From NCBI RefSeq assembly GCF_001422725.1, contig NZ_LMMA01000035.1, positions 176,507 through 240,506 on the forward strand: a stretch of DNA of 64,000 bases, written 5' to 3'. The translations under genes were made by a program, and so were the position numbers. Source of the DNA: Flavobacterium sp. Leaf82 (GTDB taxonomy: Bacteria > Bacteroidota > Bacteroidia > Flavobacteriales > Flavobacteriaceae). The notes below the pieces were generated by a model. The model saw only the letters and a list, made by a program, of their open reading frames with translations, was not told the origin of the DNA and did not search any database. This document shows, one piece after another, positions 51,694 through 61,706 of this stretch; position 1 is the first letter of the stretch, and each line of letters begins with the position of its first letter.

Positions 51694-53835
51694 ATGTCGA
51701 ATATAAATATAAATAATATGACTTTTAAGCATGTAAGCTATCTTTGGGATGAGGCTAAGGCAGCAGCATTGGCAGGAGATGAAGTAGGGCTTTTCATTTA
51801 TCGATCTAATTTATTAGGAGCCGATTTAAGATTAACAAACTATGGTGGAGGAAACACATCGGTAAAAATTACTGATAAAGATCCGTTAACCGGAGAAAGT
51901 TCTGAAGTGATGTGGATTAAAGGTTCTGGTGGAGACATTGGTACGCTTACAAAATCAGGTTGTGCAGCACTATATTTAGACAGACTTCGCAATCTTGAAA
52001 ATGTATACAGAGGCATTGAGTTCGAAGACGAAATGGTCGAATTATTCAATCACTGTATTTTCGATTTAGCTTCAAAAGCGCCTTCTATAGATACGCCTTT
52101 ACATGGATTTTTACCCTTTAAACATATTGATCACTTACACCCGGACGCAGCAATTGCAATCGCTGCTGCAAAAGACGGAGCTAAAATTACCGATGAATTA
52201 TTCAACGGCGAAATTGGCTGGGTAGGATGGCAACGTCCTGGTTTTGACTTAGGACTTCAGTTAAGAAGTTGTCTGGAAGAAGCTGCGAAAAAAGGAAAAA
52301 AACTTCGCGGTATAATGTTGGGTTCTCACGGTTTGTTTACATGGGGAGATACTGCATACGAAAGTTATATTAATACGCTTGAAGTAATCGAGAAATGTGC
52401 GGAATATTTAGAAAGTAACTACGGAAAAAAACGTGCTGTTTTTGGAGGTAAAAAAATCGAAAGTTTACCGGAAACAGATCGTAAATTAAAAGCAGCAAAA
52501 GTAGCACCAATTTTAAGAGGTTTTTGCTCATCAGAACGTCAGATGATTGGTCATTATACAGATGATGCAAGAGTTTTAGAATTCATTAATTCTAATGATT
52601 TATCAAAATTATCTCCTTTAGGGACTTCTTGTCCGGATCACTTTTTACGTACCAAAATCAGTCCTTTGGTTTTAACATTAGAACCAAACGAAGATTTATC
52701 AGATGTTGCGGCTATCAAAGCAAAATTAACACCTGCTTTTGAGGCGTATCGAGAGCTGTACAAAGATTATTATAACGCTTGCAAAAAGTCTAATTCGCCT
52801 GCAATGCGTGACCCAAATCCTGTTGTGATTTTATATCCCGGAGTTGGTATGTTTACGTTTGCCAAAGATAAAACAATGGCGCGTTTAGCATCAGAATATT
52901 ATATCAACGCAGTGAATGTAATGAAAGGTGCAGAAGCCGTTTCAGAATATACTTCGTTGCCACATCAGGAAGCTTTTGATATTGAATATTGGTTGCTTGA
53001 AGAGGCAAAACTGCAACGTATGCCTAAACCAAAAGCATTGTCAGGAAGAGTAGCTGTAATTACAGGTTCTGCTGGCGGAATTGGTAAGGCTATCGCTAAA
53101 AAGTTTGCTCAGGAAGGGGCTTGCGTAGTAATTAACGATATCAACGAAGAGCGCTTAGAGCAAGCAACAGATGAGTTTATTAAATTATTTGGTAAAGATG
53201 CTGTTTCAAGTACATTACTAAATGTTACTGACGAAAAAAGTACAGAAAAAGCATTAGACGAAGCTTGTTTAGCTTTTGGAGGTGCAGATATTATAGTGAA
53301 TAATGCAGGAATTAGTATTTCTAAATCTATTGCAGAACACACATTAGAAGAGTGGGACAGATTATATGACATTTTGGTGAAAGGACAATTTATTGTCTCA
53401 AAAGCCGGAATCGAAGTAATGCGCAAACAAGGTTTTGGCGGAGACATCGTAAATATCGTTTCTAAAAATGCAGTTGTTGCAGGCCCTAATAATCCAGGTT
53501 ACGGTTCAGCAAAAGCAGCTCAGGCACATTTAACACGTTTAATGGCTGCCGAATTAGGAGCAGATAAAATTCGTGTAAATACAGTAAATCCTGATGCAGT
53601 AATCTCAGACTCTAATATTTGGTCTGGCGGTTGGGCAGAAGGTCGTGCAAAAGCATATGGCGTTACAGTCGAAGAGTTACCGGCTTATTATGCAAAACGC
53701 ACCTTATTGAATGAAATTATATTGCCTGATGATATTGCAAACGCATGTTTTGCATTTGTTGGTGGTTTACTCGATAAATCAACAGGAAACGCCCTGAATG
53801 TAGACGGTGGAGTATCAATGGGCTTTTACAGATAG
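51694..53835 (+). CDS. rhaE: Bifunctional rhamnulose-1-phosphate aldolase / short-chain (lactaldehyde) dehydrogenase
   Basis: A 713-aa fusion. Residues about 10-400 are a class II aldolase/adducin domain with zinc-site His residues (FKHIDHLHPDAA and LGSHGLFTWGD). Residues about 440-713 are a short-chain dehydrogenase with TGSAGGIG, NNAGIS and the YGSAK catalytic motif. It splits rhamnulose-1-phosphate into DHAP and L-lactaldehyde, and the dehydrogenase half is expected to oxidise lactaldehyde to lactate. I use ATG 51694, since the upstream ATG 51658 overlaps rhaT. The gene name follows the published family usage. A hairpin follows before rhaI. Confidence 0.92.
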   Translation: MSNININNMTFKHVSYLWDEAKAAALAGDEVGLFIYRSNLLGADLRLTNYGGGNTSVKITDKDPLTGESSEVMWIKGSGGDIGTLTKSGCAALYLDRLRNLENVYRGIEFEDEMVELFNHCIFDLASKAPSIDTPLHGFLPFKHIDHLHPDAAIAIAAAKDGAKITDELFNGEIGWVGWQRPGFDLGLQLRSCLEEAAKKGKKLRGIMLGSHGLFTWGDTAYESYINTLEVIEKCAEYLESNYGKKRAVFGGKKIESLPETDRKLKAAKVAPILRGFCSSERQMIGHYTDDARVLEFINSNDLSKLSPLGTSCPDHFLRTKISPLVLTLEPNEDLSDVAAIKAKLTPAFEAYRELYKDYYNACKKSNSPAMRDPNPVVILYPGVGMFTFAKDKTMARLASEYYINAVNVMKGAEAVSEYTSLPHQEAFDIEYWLLEEAKLQRMPKPKALSGRVAVITGSAGGIGKAIAKKFAQEGACVVINDINEERLEQATDEFIKLFGKDAVSSTLLNVTDEKSTEKALDEACLAFGGADIIVNNAGISISKSIAEHTLEEWDRLYDILVKGQFIVSKAGIEVMRKQGFGGDIVNIVSKNAVVAGPNNPGYGSAKAAQAHLTRLMAAELGADKIRVNTVNPDAVISDSNIWSGGWAEGRAKAYGVTVEELPAYYAKRTLLNEIILPDDIANACFAFVGGLLDKSTGNALNVDGGVSMGFYR

Positions 53836-53883
53836 ATTGTTTAAGTTTTTATAAGTTTGTTTAAAGCAAAAGTGGTTTTTTGT

Positions 53884-53923
53884 GATCTAACGTTCGATAT
53901 CTTTCGGACGTTAGATTTTTTTA
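53884..53923 (+). terminator. Terminator or attenuator between rhaE and rhaI
   Basis: Stem ATCTAACGT/ACGTTAGAT with outer and inner extension and a T7 tail. It may lower transcription into rhaI, or indicate a separate promoter downstream. Confidence 0.78.
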
Positions 53924-54034
53924 GCAAGTAATAAACCCTGTAAAATCAAACAAAATAGCATAAAATAGTAACGTTAAACCAGAGACGAATTTATATAATT
54001 TATATATTGTAATCTCTATTAAAGATAAAATAAT

Positions 54035-55309
54035 ATGTTAATCGGATCAAACAATATAGAATCTCATAACGAGGAATTATTAAAAAAACATCAAAATAAA
54101 TTTGCTTTTACAGTATCAGAAATTGGTGATACAGAATCGATTATTCAAAAATTAATCGATTTTCAAATTGCAATTCCGTCTTGGGCTTTAGGAACAGGAG
54201 GAACCCGTTTTGGACGTTTTGCCGGCGGAGGAGAACCACGTTCTATAGAAGAAAAAATCGAAGACGTTGGTTTGCTTCATGCCTTAAACAATGCTTCGGG
54301 CGCTATTTCTTTGCATATTCCGTGGGATATCCCAACAGATTATAAAGCAATCAAAACCCTTGCCGCACAACACAATTTAAGATTTGATGCCATGAACTCG
54401 AATACTTTTCAGGATCAGGCAGGTCAGGCAGGCTCTTATAAATTTGGTTCCTTACAAAACGTAAATAAAGCAGTTCGTAAACAAGCAATTGCACACAATA
54501 TAGAAGTGATCCAGCACGGAATCGAATTAGGATCAGAATCACTAACAATTTGGTTAGCAGACGGATCTTCATTCCCGGGACAATTAAATTTTAGAAAAGC
54601 CTATCAAAATACATTAGAAAGTTTAGAAGAAATCTATGATGCATTGCCTTCAAACTGGAAATTATTTTTAGAATATAAATGTGCTGAGCCTAACTTTTAT
54701 TCGACTACAGTGGCAGATTGGGGGCAATCCTACTCGTATGTTAAAAAGTTAGGCGATAAAGCGCAAACTCTTGTCGATTTAGGACATCATTTGCCAAACG
54801 CAAATATCGAGCAAATTGTTTCCTTATTATTAATGGAAGAAAAGTTAGGAGGATTCCATTTTAACGATTCAAAATACGGAGACGATGATTTAACCGCCGG
54901 AGCCTTAAAACCATACCAGTTATTCTTGATTTTTAATGAATTGGTAGAAGGAATGGATGCAAGAGGAATGAACCACGCCAAAGATCTGGGCTGGATGATC
55001 GATGCATCGCACAACATAAAAGATCCTTTAGAAGATTTATTACAATCTGTAGAAGCTATTATGATTGCTTATGCACAAGCACTTTTAGTAGATAGAAAAG
55101 CCTTAGAAATTGCGCAAGAAGAAAATGATGTAGTAAAAGCACAGGAAATCCTGCAGGATGCTTTCCGTACAGATGTTCGTGCATTAGTTGCCGAAGCTCG
55201 TTTGCGTTCAGGCGCGGCATTAAATCCAGTAGAATTGTATCGTAGTCTTTCCGTTAGAAAAAATCTAATAGGAGAAAGAGGATTAAATACATTGGCAACG
55301 GGATTATAA
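54035..55309 (+). CDS. rhaI: L-rhamnose isomerase (RhaI type)
   Basis: A 424-aa TIM-barrel sugar isomerase of the RhaI type rather than the E. coli RhaA type. Motifs include SWALGTGGTRFGRF, SLHIPWD, DAMNSNTFQDQAG, FLEYKCAEPNFYSTTVADWG and LGGFHFNDSKYGDDDL, which carry the metal-binding Glu, His and Asp residues, and WMIDASHNIKDPLEDLLQS. It converts L-rhamnose to L-rhamnulose. It is cytoplasmic with no leader. Located between rhaE and rhaB. Confidence 0.94.
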   Translation: MLIGSNNIESHNEELLKKHQNKFAFTVSEIGDTESIIQKLIDFQIAIPSWALGTGGTRFGRFAGGGEPRSIEEKIEDVGLLHALNNASGAISLHIPWDIPTDYKAIKTLAAQHNLRFDAMNSNTFQDQAGQAGSYKFGSLQNVNKAVRKQAIAHNIEVIQHGIELGSESLTIWLADGSSFPGQLNFRKAYQNTLESLEEIYDALPSNWKLFLEYKCAEPNFYSTTVADWGQSYSYVKKLGDKAQTLVDLGHHLPNANIEQIVSLLLMEEKLGGFHFNDSKYGDDDLTAGALKPYQLFLIFNELVEGMDARGMNHAKDLGWMIDASHNIKDPLEDLLQSVEAIMIAYAQALLVDRKALEIAQEENDVVKAQEILQDAFRTDVRALVAEARLRSGAALNPVELYRSLSVRKNLIGERGLNTLATGL

Positions 55310-55314
55310 TTATT

Positions 55315-55395
55315 AATTGTTAATTATAAATTATGAGTTATTGGTTGTTTAAAACAAAAAGGCTTACCAAAAATCATAATTTATAATTGATAATT
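55315..55395. repeat. AT-rich inverted repeat between rhaI and rhaB
   Basis: AATTGTTAATTATAAATTATG (55315-55335) is nearly complementary to CATAATTTATAATTGATAATT (55375-55395), leaving a 39-bp loop. This could be a weak terminator, an mRNA stabiliser, or a remnant of a mobile repeat. Confidence 0.6.
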
Positions 55396-55416
55396 CACAA
55401 TTTACAATTAAAAAAA

Positions 55417-56778
55417 ATGAATGTAGTTGCAATTTTTGACATTGGTAAAACAAACAAGAAAGTATTTTTATTTGATGAAAATTATAAAATTGTTTGGGAA
55501 AAATCAGTTAATCTGGAGGAAACCGTCGATGAAGATGGCTTTCCCTGCGAAGACATCGAAGTTCTTAAAAACTGGATATTCGAACAATTAGCAGAAATAA
55601 AAAGCCAGACTGATTATATTTTAAAAGCCATTAATTTTAGTACTTACGGTGCTAGTTTTGTCTACATTGATAAAGAAGGAAAAGTTTTAACTCCACTGTA
55701 TAACTATCTAAAAGAGTATCCGGAGGATTTAAAAAACGACTTCTATAATAAATACAAAGGAAAAGAAGTTTTTGCAGTAAAAACTGCTTCACCTGTTTTA
55801 GGAAGCCTAAATTCAGGAATGCAAATTTACAGACTGAAAGAAGAAAAGCCGGAATTATTCAACCAAGTAAAGTACTGTTTACATTTACCACAATATTTGA
55901 GTTTTCTATTAACCCATGAAGCTTATTCTGATATTACAAGTATTGGATGCCATACCAATCTTTGGAATTTTAAGAAGATGAAGTATCATAAATGGCTCAA
56001 AAACGAAAATATTTCGGCTAAAATTCCACCGCTTCATTACGGAAAAGATACCATAAAAAAACAAGACGGATTAGCCATAGGCGCAGGTTTACACGACAGT
56101 TCATCCGCTATAATTCCGTATACCATAAACTTTACAGAACCCTTTGTTTTGCTGTCTACAGGAACCTGGAGTATTTCCCTGAATCCATTCAACAACAAAC
56201 AATTAACTTTTGAAGAGTTGAAAAACGATTGTTTGTGTTACATGCAATACACAGAGAAACCAGTAAAAGCATCGCGTCTTTTTGCAGGAAATGAACACGA
56301 AGTACAAACCAAAAGATTAGCAGAACATTTTAATGTACCTGTAGAGACCTATAAAGACATCTATTTTGACAAAAAGATAGTTTCTAATTTACGCGCCTTA
56401 AATTTTCAGATAATTTATCCAAAGAAATATGATTTTGATATTCTAAAAGAATGTCCTTTTCAAAAAAGAGATTTAAGTAATTTTAAAAGCTACGAAATCG
56501 CTTATCATCAATTGATGCTGGATTTAGTAGAACAACAGTTTTTTTCGACTAATTTAGTAGTTCATAATAGTCCGGTAAAGAAGATATTTGTAGACGGAGG
56601 TTTTAGTAAAAATTCAATTTTCATGAATTTATTAGCAGAAGCTTACCCGGATATAGAAGTTTATGCTGCATCAATGGCACAGGCGAGTGCATTAGGAGCT
56701 GCATTGGCAATTCATCAAAACTGGAATCCGAAACCAATCCAGAATGATTTAATCGATTTGAAGTTTTACAAACACTAG
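55417..56778 (+). CDS. rhaB: Rhamnulokinase (FGGY kinase)
   Basis: A 453-aa FGGY carbohydrate kinase. The N-terminal phosphate-binding motif FDIGKTNKK, the LSTGTWSISLNPF segment near residue 255 and the DGGFSKNSIFMNLLAEAYP ATP-site motif near the C-terminus are clear. I start at ATG 55417; the earlier ATG 55387 would fuse repeat-derived residues. It phosphorylates rhamnulose to rhamnulose-1-phosphate. Its place in the operon matches the pathway order. Confidence 0.93.
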   Translation: MNVVAIFDIGKTNKKVFLFDENYKIVWEKSVNLEETVDEDGFPCEDIEVLKNWIFEQLAEIKSQTDYILKAINFSTYGASFVYIDKEGKVLTPLYNYLKEYPEDLKNDFYNKYKGKEVFAVKTASPVLGSLNSGMQIYRLKEEKPELFNQVKYCLHLPQYLSFLLTHEAYSDITSIGCHTNLWNFKKMKYHKWLKNENISAKIPPLHYGKDTIKKQDGLAIGAGLHDSSSAIIPYTINFTEPFVLLSTGTWSISLNPFNNKQLTFEELKNDCLCYMQYTEKPVKASRLFAGNEHEVQTKRLAEHFNVPVETYKDIYFDKKIVSNLRALNFQIIYPKKYDFDILKECPFQKRDLSNFKSYEIAYHQLMLDLVEQQFFSTNLVVHNSPVKKIFVDGGFSKNSIFMNLLAEAYPDIEVYAASMAQASALGAALAIHQNWNPKPIQNDLIDLKFYKH

Positions 56779-57124
56779 AAATAGAAATAGAAAATCTGCT
56801 CAATCTGCAAAATTTGCGAGAGAAAAAATAGCCACAGATTAAAGGATTAAAAGGATTAAAAATAAATCTTTTAAACCTGAGTGAAAATATAGAAATATAG
56901 AGTACTATTTTGATTCTGGTTTGTCATCCCGAGGAACGAGGGATTACAAGAACGAGAATAAATGCAAAAAAATAAACACATAGAAACATAGATTTTATGT
57001 GCAAAAAAGAATACAAAAAGAAATATATTTCTTTCACATAGTGCTATGAGTTTTATTTGGAGTGAAACAACTTTTATTCACAATCAAAACTAGGTTTCTA
57101 TGTGAAAGAAAAAAAATACAGAAT
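56779..57124. repeat. Gene-free 346-bp gap with several dispersed phrases
   Basis: It holds AATCTGCTCAATCTGCAAAA (56788), GTTTGTCATCCCGAGGAACG (56920) and a CTTTCACATAG / CTATGTGAAAG inverted pair (57031-57107). No coding sequence is seen. The longer ATG 57062 frame of the next gene is derived from this repeat and is not its real start. Confidence 0.65.
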
Positions 57125-57868
57125 ATGAAAATCGGACTATTTATACCGTGTTATGTCGACCAGTTTTACCCAAAAGTAGGGATTGCAACCTATGAACTTT
57201 TGCAAAAATTAGGTTGCGAAGTTCATTTTCCTATGGGACAAACCTGCTGCGGACAACCAATGGCAAATAGCGGATACCAATATTTAACAAAAGGTTGCGA
57301 TGCTAATTTTATAGCTAATTTTGCCGAATTCGATTATATTGTTTGTCCGTCCGGAAGTTGTGTTTTGCATGTAAAAGAACATTTACATGACGAAAAACAA
57401 GAAGAAGTTGCCGCAGAAATGCGAAAGAAAGTATTTGAATTAACAGAGTTTATTACTGATATTCTTAAAGTAGATTCCATCGACGGAAATTTTCCTTTCC
57501 GAGTAGGAATGCATGTAAGTTGTCATGGTCAACGCGGATTAAAGCTTTCGCAGATGACAGAACTTAATGCACCATTTTTTTCCAAACCCGAACAATTATT
57601 ACACAATATAAAAGGATTAGATCTGGTTACCCTAACCAGAAAAGATGAATGTTGTGGTTTTGGAGGAACATTTTGTGTAACCGAAGAAGCTATATCTGTA
57701 AAAATGGGACAAGACCGACTAAAAGATCATGAAAACCATCACGTAGATTATATTACAGGTGGAGATATGTCGTGTTTGATGCATTTAGAAGGAATTCTGA
57801 AAAGACAAAAAAGCCCGATAAAAACCATTCATATTGCCGAAATTTTAAATTCGTTGGAAACTAAGTGA
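57125..57868 (+). CDS. lutA: L-lactate dehydrogenase complex subunit, CCG-domain (Fe-S)
   Basis: A 247-aa protein with two cysteine-rich CCG domains: TCCGQPM (Cys41-42) and ECCGFGG (Cys176-177), together with upstream CPSGSC and SCHGQRG. This is the LutA/YkgE family, which works with LutB and LutC to oxidise L-lactate to pyruvate. I use ATG 57125 (MKIGLFIPCYV). The gene follows rhaB and precedes lutB by 103 bp. Presence in the rha operon fits use of the L-lactate made from rhamnose. Confidence 0.92.
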   Translation: MKIGLFIPCYVDQFYPKVGIATYELLQKLGCEVHFPMGQTCCGQPMANSGYQYLTKGCDANFIANFAEFDYIVCPSGSCVLHVKEHLHDEKQEEVAAEMRKKVFELTEFITDILKVDSIDGNFPFRVGMHVSCHGQRGLKLSQMTELNAPFFSKPEQLLHNIKGLDLVTLTRKDECCGFGGTFCVTEEAISVKMGQDRLKDHENHHVDYITGGDMSCLMHLEGILKRQKSPIKTIHIAEILNSLETK

Positions 57869-57971
57869 TTTTAAAATTAAACTTAATTTTCTTTTTAACA
57901 TTAAGAGATTAAGTAATTTAAGTCAAAGCTTTATGAACTTAATATCTTAATGGTGAAATAAATAAAAAAAG

Positions 57972-59372
57972 ATGTCTTCAGAAAAAATAATACAGCACAG
58001 CGAAGCCGCAGCAAAATTCAACAAAGATGTCGAGCGTGTCAATTGGCACGATGAAACACTTTGGTTTGTTCGCGAAAAACGTGATAAATCAGCAAATCAA
58101 ATCGCCGATTGGGAATTACTTCGTGAAACAGCTTCGAAGATCAAAAATAATGTCCTTTCAAATATTCATGATTATTTGATTGAATTTGAAGCAAATGCAC
58201 AAAAAAACGGAATAAAAGTACATTGGGCAGCAGATGCAAAAGAGCACAACGAAATTGTACATTCCATAATGGCAAAACATGATGTAAAGCAAATGGTGAA
58301 ATCAAAATCAATGCTTACAGAAGAATGCCATTTGAATGATTATCTGGCCGAAAAAGGCATCGAAGTAATCGATTCTGATTTAGGCGAATACATTGTTCAG
58401 CTTCGTAAAGAACCGCCAAGTCATATTGTTTTACCTGCAATTCACCTTAAAAAAGAAGATGTAAGCGAAACTTTTCATGAACATTTAGGGACAGAAAAAG
58501 GAAATATAGATCCTCAATATCTAACAGAATCAGCCCGTTTGAGTTTAAGAAATACTTTCCTGACCAGAAAAGTAGCCTTAACGGGAGTAAACTTTGCTAT
58601 TGCAGAAACCGGCGAAATTGTGGTTTGTACCAATGAAGGAAATGCAGATATGGGCGCACATCTTGCTGATGTTCATATTGCCTGTATGGGATTCGAAAAA
58701 CTGATTCCGCAACGCAAACATCTTGGCGTTTTCCTGAGATTATTAGCCAGAAGCGCCACAGGACAACCAATTACGACTTTTTCAAGTCACTTTAAGAAAC
58801 CAAGAGACGGCAAAGAAATTCATATTGTTATTGTCGACAATGGAAGAAGCACACAATTAGGACGAGAAGATTTTAGAAACTCCTTAAAATGTATTCGTTG
58901 TGGCGCGTGTATGAACACATGTCCCGTTTACAGAAGAAGTGGCGGACACAGTTATCACAATGCGGTTGCAGGACCAATTGGGTCGATTCTGGCACCAAAT
59001 TTAGACATGAGCAAAAATGCCGACTTACCTTTTGCAAGTACACTTTGTGGTTCTTGTACCAATGTTTGTCCGGTAAAAATTGATATACACGACCAATTGT
59101 ACAAATGGCGTCAGGTTTTAGTAAAAGAAGGACATACGCCAAAAGCCAAAACCGTTGCAATGAAAACAATGGCAACAGTTTTAGCAAACCCAACCATTTT
59201 TAATATTGCAGGAAAATCGGGTCGTTTTGTAATGAAAAATATTCCCGGATTGGTCAATAATAAAATGAACAAATGGTACGATCAACGCGAAATGCCAGAC
59301 GTTCCTGAAGAATCTTTTAGAGATTGGTACAAGAAGAATTCAAGAGAAGCAAAAGCAAAAGACAATGAGTAG
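57972..59372 (+). CDS. lutB: L-lactate dehydrogenase complex subunit, 4Fe-4S
   Basis: A 466-aa LutB/YkgF-family iron-sulfur protein. The N-terminal LUD-like domain (residues about 60-290, TGVNFAIAETGEIVVCTNEGN) is followed by two ferredoxin-like clusters: C307xxC310xxC313xxxCP (CIRCGACMNTCP) and C359xxC362xxxCP (CGSCTNVCP). It is part of the LutABC complex. Its stop overlaps the start of lutC by 8 bp, indicating tight coupling. Confidence 0.95.
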   Translation: MSSEKIIQHSEAAAKFNKDVERVNWHDETLWFVREKRDKSANQIADWELLRETASKIKNNVLSNIHDYLIEFEANAQKNGIKVHWAADAKEHNEIVHSIMAKHDVKQMVKSKSMLTEECHLNDYLAEKGIEVIDSDLGEYIVQLRKEPPSHIVLPAIHLKKEDVSETFHEHLGTEKGNIDPQYLTESARLSLRNTFLTRKVALTGVNFAIAETGEIVVCTNEGNADMGAHLADVHIACMGFEKLIPQRKHLGVFLRLLARSATGQPITTFSSHFKKPRDGKEIHIVIVDNGRSTQLGREDFRNSLKCIRCGACMNTCPVYRRSGGHSYHNAVAGPIGSILAPNLDMSKNADLPFASTLCGSCTNVCPVKIDIHDQLYKWRQVLVKEGHTPKAKTVAMKTMATVLANPTIFNIAGKSGRFVMKNIPGLVNNKMNKWYDQREMPDVPEESFRDWYKKNSREAKAKDNE

Positions 59373-59952
59373 TAAAGCGGATATTTTAAATAAAATAAAG
59401 CAAAACCAACCTGCTTTGATTACGGATCTGCCGGACTTAAATGTTTTAGGTTCAGAGCATTTTGATATACTTGAAACCTATAAAACAGTATTAAAAAATA
59501 TTGGTGGAGATCCTGTAGAAGTTGCTGATTATGCTGAAATCATTCAATATATAAAAGCAAATTATAATCTCGATAAACGCCTCATAACGACACTTCCTGA
59601 ACTTTCAGAAATTGCAAGTTTAGACTGGACAAACGATGATCCTCATTCTCTTCAAAATGTAGAATTAACAGTTATAAAAGCCCATTTTGGCGTAGCCGAA
59701 AATAGTGCACTTTGGGTAACAGATGATATATTAGGGCAACGCATATCACCTTTTATCGCACAATATCTGGCGATTATAGTTCATAAAAAAGATATTATTG
59801 CTACTATGCATCAGGCTTATGATCGAATTGGCAATCAGGAATACGGTTTTGGTACGTTCATCGCCGGACCATCAAAAACAGCTGATATTGAACAATCATT
59901 GGTTTTAGGCGCTCATGGCGCAAGAGGATTAATCGTTTTTTTACTGGATTAA
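59365..59952 (+). CDS. lutC: L-lactate dehydrogenase complex subunit, LUD domain
   Basis: A 195-aa LutC/YkgG-family protein with the LUD domain: an N-terminal SKADILNKIKQN helix, the VAENSALWVTD strand region and the GTFIAGPSKTADIEQSLVLGAHGARG C-terminal block. It completes the LutABC set. The 8-bp overlap with lutB supports translational coupling. Slightly shorter than some homologues but complete. It is followed by a short repeat-containing gap (59953-60189). Confidence 0.93.
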   Translation: MSSKADILNKIKQNQPALITDLPDLNVLGSEHFDILETYKTVLKNIGGDPVEVADYAEIIQYIKANYNLDKRLITTLPELSEIASLDWTNDDPHSLQNVELTVIKAHFGVAENSALWVTDDILGQRISPFIAQYLAIIVHKKDIIATMHQAYDRIGNQEYGFGTFIAGPSKTADIEQSLVLGAHGARGLIVFLLD

Positions 59953-60189
59953 TATGCAACGATTTTTGAATTGCCTCTAGCTTTAGCTGGAGAAATAAAG
60001 CCCTTTCGTTTATAATTTATTTTTTCATCCAACTAAAGTTCGACGCTATTCAATCTTTTCCATAATAAGAGCTTACATAAGATTCAATCTTCTTTTTTTG
60101 TTTGTAAATCCCATATTTCATAGGTCACCACAAAATAAAAGTTTAACTTTATAATATTGAACAAATACAAAATATTTAAAAAGTTGAGA

Positions 60190-61092
60190 ATGAATAACGG
60201 TAAAAACCTAAAAGCTGTAGCTTACGGAGAAGTACTTTGGGATGTTTTTGATAATGAGAAAAAGATTGGCGGAGCGCCTTTGAATGTTGCGTTGCGCATG
60301 AAAACATTAGGCTGCGATGTAGCCATGATTAGTTGTGTAGGAAATGATAAAGACGGCGATGCCATTATTGATCATGTAAAAAATCTGGGACTCGAAACCA
60401 ATACTATAATACAATCACAAGAATATCCAACAGGCTTGGTAAATGTCACCTTAGACGATACAGGATCTGCAAGTTACATTATCAACTACCCATCAGCCTG
60501 GGATAAAATTGTATTAAATAAAAAAGCTGTAGAAGTAGTAGATAATGCCGATGTTTTAATTTACGGAAGTTTGGTTTGCAGAGATGAAGTATCCAGAAAA
60601 TCTCTCGAAGAATTATTGCAAAAAGAAGTCTATAAAGTTTTTGATGTCAATTTAAGAAAACCGCATTATACATACGAAATACTCGAACAATTAATGCATT
60701 CAGCTAATTTTATAAAGTTTAATGATGAAGAACTGCTTGAAATTTCTGCTGCCTTAAAATCGCCTTTTACAACATTAGAAGAAAATATAAATTTTATAGT
60801 TCAACATACAAAAGCAACCGGAATTTGTGTTACAAAAGGCAAAGACGGAGCCTTATTATTCTGGGAAGGAAAATTATATAAAAATGCCGGATATCCTGTA
60901 AAAGTAGCGGACACAGTAGGAGCGGGTGATTCATTTTTGGCAGCCTTAACAACTTCGCTCCTTACCGGAAAAGAACCACAGGCGGCCATAGATTTTGCTT
61001 GTGCAGTTGGAGCTTTAGTTGCTGAATCTCCTGGTGCAAATCCTGAAATTTCACCATCTAAAATTGAAAATTTAATGACTAAAATTTCATAA
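60190..61092 (+). CDS. PfkB-family carbohydrate kinase (fructokinase-like)
   Basis: A 300-aa ribokinase-fold kinase. Motifs include AYGEVLWDVF near the start, the GGAPLNVALRMKTLG substrate region, VFDVNLRKPHY and the catalytic DTVGAGDSFLAAL (GAGD). I choose ATG 60190 over 60157. It looks like a fructokinase of the kind that phosphorylates free fructose, but its location behind lutC suggests a possible role linked to another sugar from pectin. Separation from lutC by about 240 bp and no seen promoter leave operon membership uncertain. A strong terminator follows. Confidence 0.85.
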   Translation: MNNGKNLKAVAYGEVLWDVFDNEKKIGGAPLNVALRMKTLGCDVAMISCVGNDKDGDAIIDHVKNLGLETNTIIQSQEYPTGLVNVTLDDTGSASYIINYPSAWDKIVLNKKAVEVVDNADVLIYGSLVCRDEVSRKSLEELLQKEVYKVFDVNLRKPHYTYEILEQLMHSANFIKFNDEELLEISAALKSPFTTLEENINFIVQHTKATGICVTKGKDGALLFWEGKLYKNAGYPVKVADTVGAGDSFLAALTTSLLTGKEPQAAIDFACAVGALVAESPGANPEISPSKIENLMTKIS

Positions 61093-61131
61093 TATTTTAG
61101 TCTCTGTATAGTTTCTGAAAGAACATTAAAG

Positions 61132-61167
61132 TTAAAAACCACTCCATTTATGAGAGTGGTTTTTTGC
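61132..61167 (+). terminator. Terminator after the PfkB kinase
   Basis: Stem AAAACCACTC/GAGTGGTTTT with a short loop and T6 tail. Likely end of the rha-lut transcript. Confidence 0.88.
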
Positions 61168-61706
61168 TTTTAGTGCACGTAATTACTTATAAATAAAGAA
61201 CAATGGTCTATTATTATCCTCAAATTTTATATCAAACAGGAATAAAAAATGCACAGCAACTCTCATTTTTATCCTGAAATTACATTAACATATCAAAGTT
61301 TAATAAGTATGGGACTATTAAACAAAATATTCTCACACATTTTAATGTAATTCCAATCAAATTGTTTTGCCTTATAATTTTAATCAACAAGGAGCGTTTA
61401 TTTTATCAGAAACAATGCTTATTTTTTTATATCAGCCTAAAAAACAGGCATAATGAATAAAAAATAGCATCAGTAAAATTATCATTGGATTGAGGCAAAC
61501 AATAAGTAAAAATTGACAATTGAGATTTAATTATAACTTTTAGTTATATTCTATTAGAAGGTTTGTAGGAAAAAAAAATGAGATTATGCGTAATATTGCG
61601 AGGAAAAAATGTTGTTTTAAATTAATTGCTTGAGATAATTTTTTAACTGTTTTATAATAATTCTTCAGTACAATAAATTCATGTTTTTTAAATAACCCAA
61701 ATTATT
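61168..61706. other. Gene-free 539-bp AT-rich gap
   Basis: No supported gene. It contains a small hairpin TTATAACTTTTAGTTATA (about 61535) and a possible tiny ORF of 33 codons at 61249-61350 that I do not accept. No promoter matching TTG-N19-TAnnTTTG was recognised ahead of the 61707 gene. Confidence 0.45.

Noticed and set aside
61249..61350. 33-codon ORF in the gap after the PfkB kinase
   Set aside because: There is an AGGA upstream but no recognisable protein pattern, no promoter and no neighbouring partner; it is compatible with chance.
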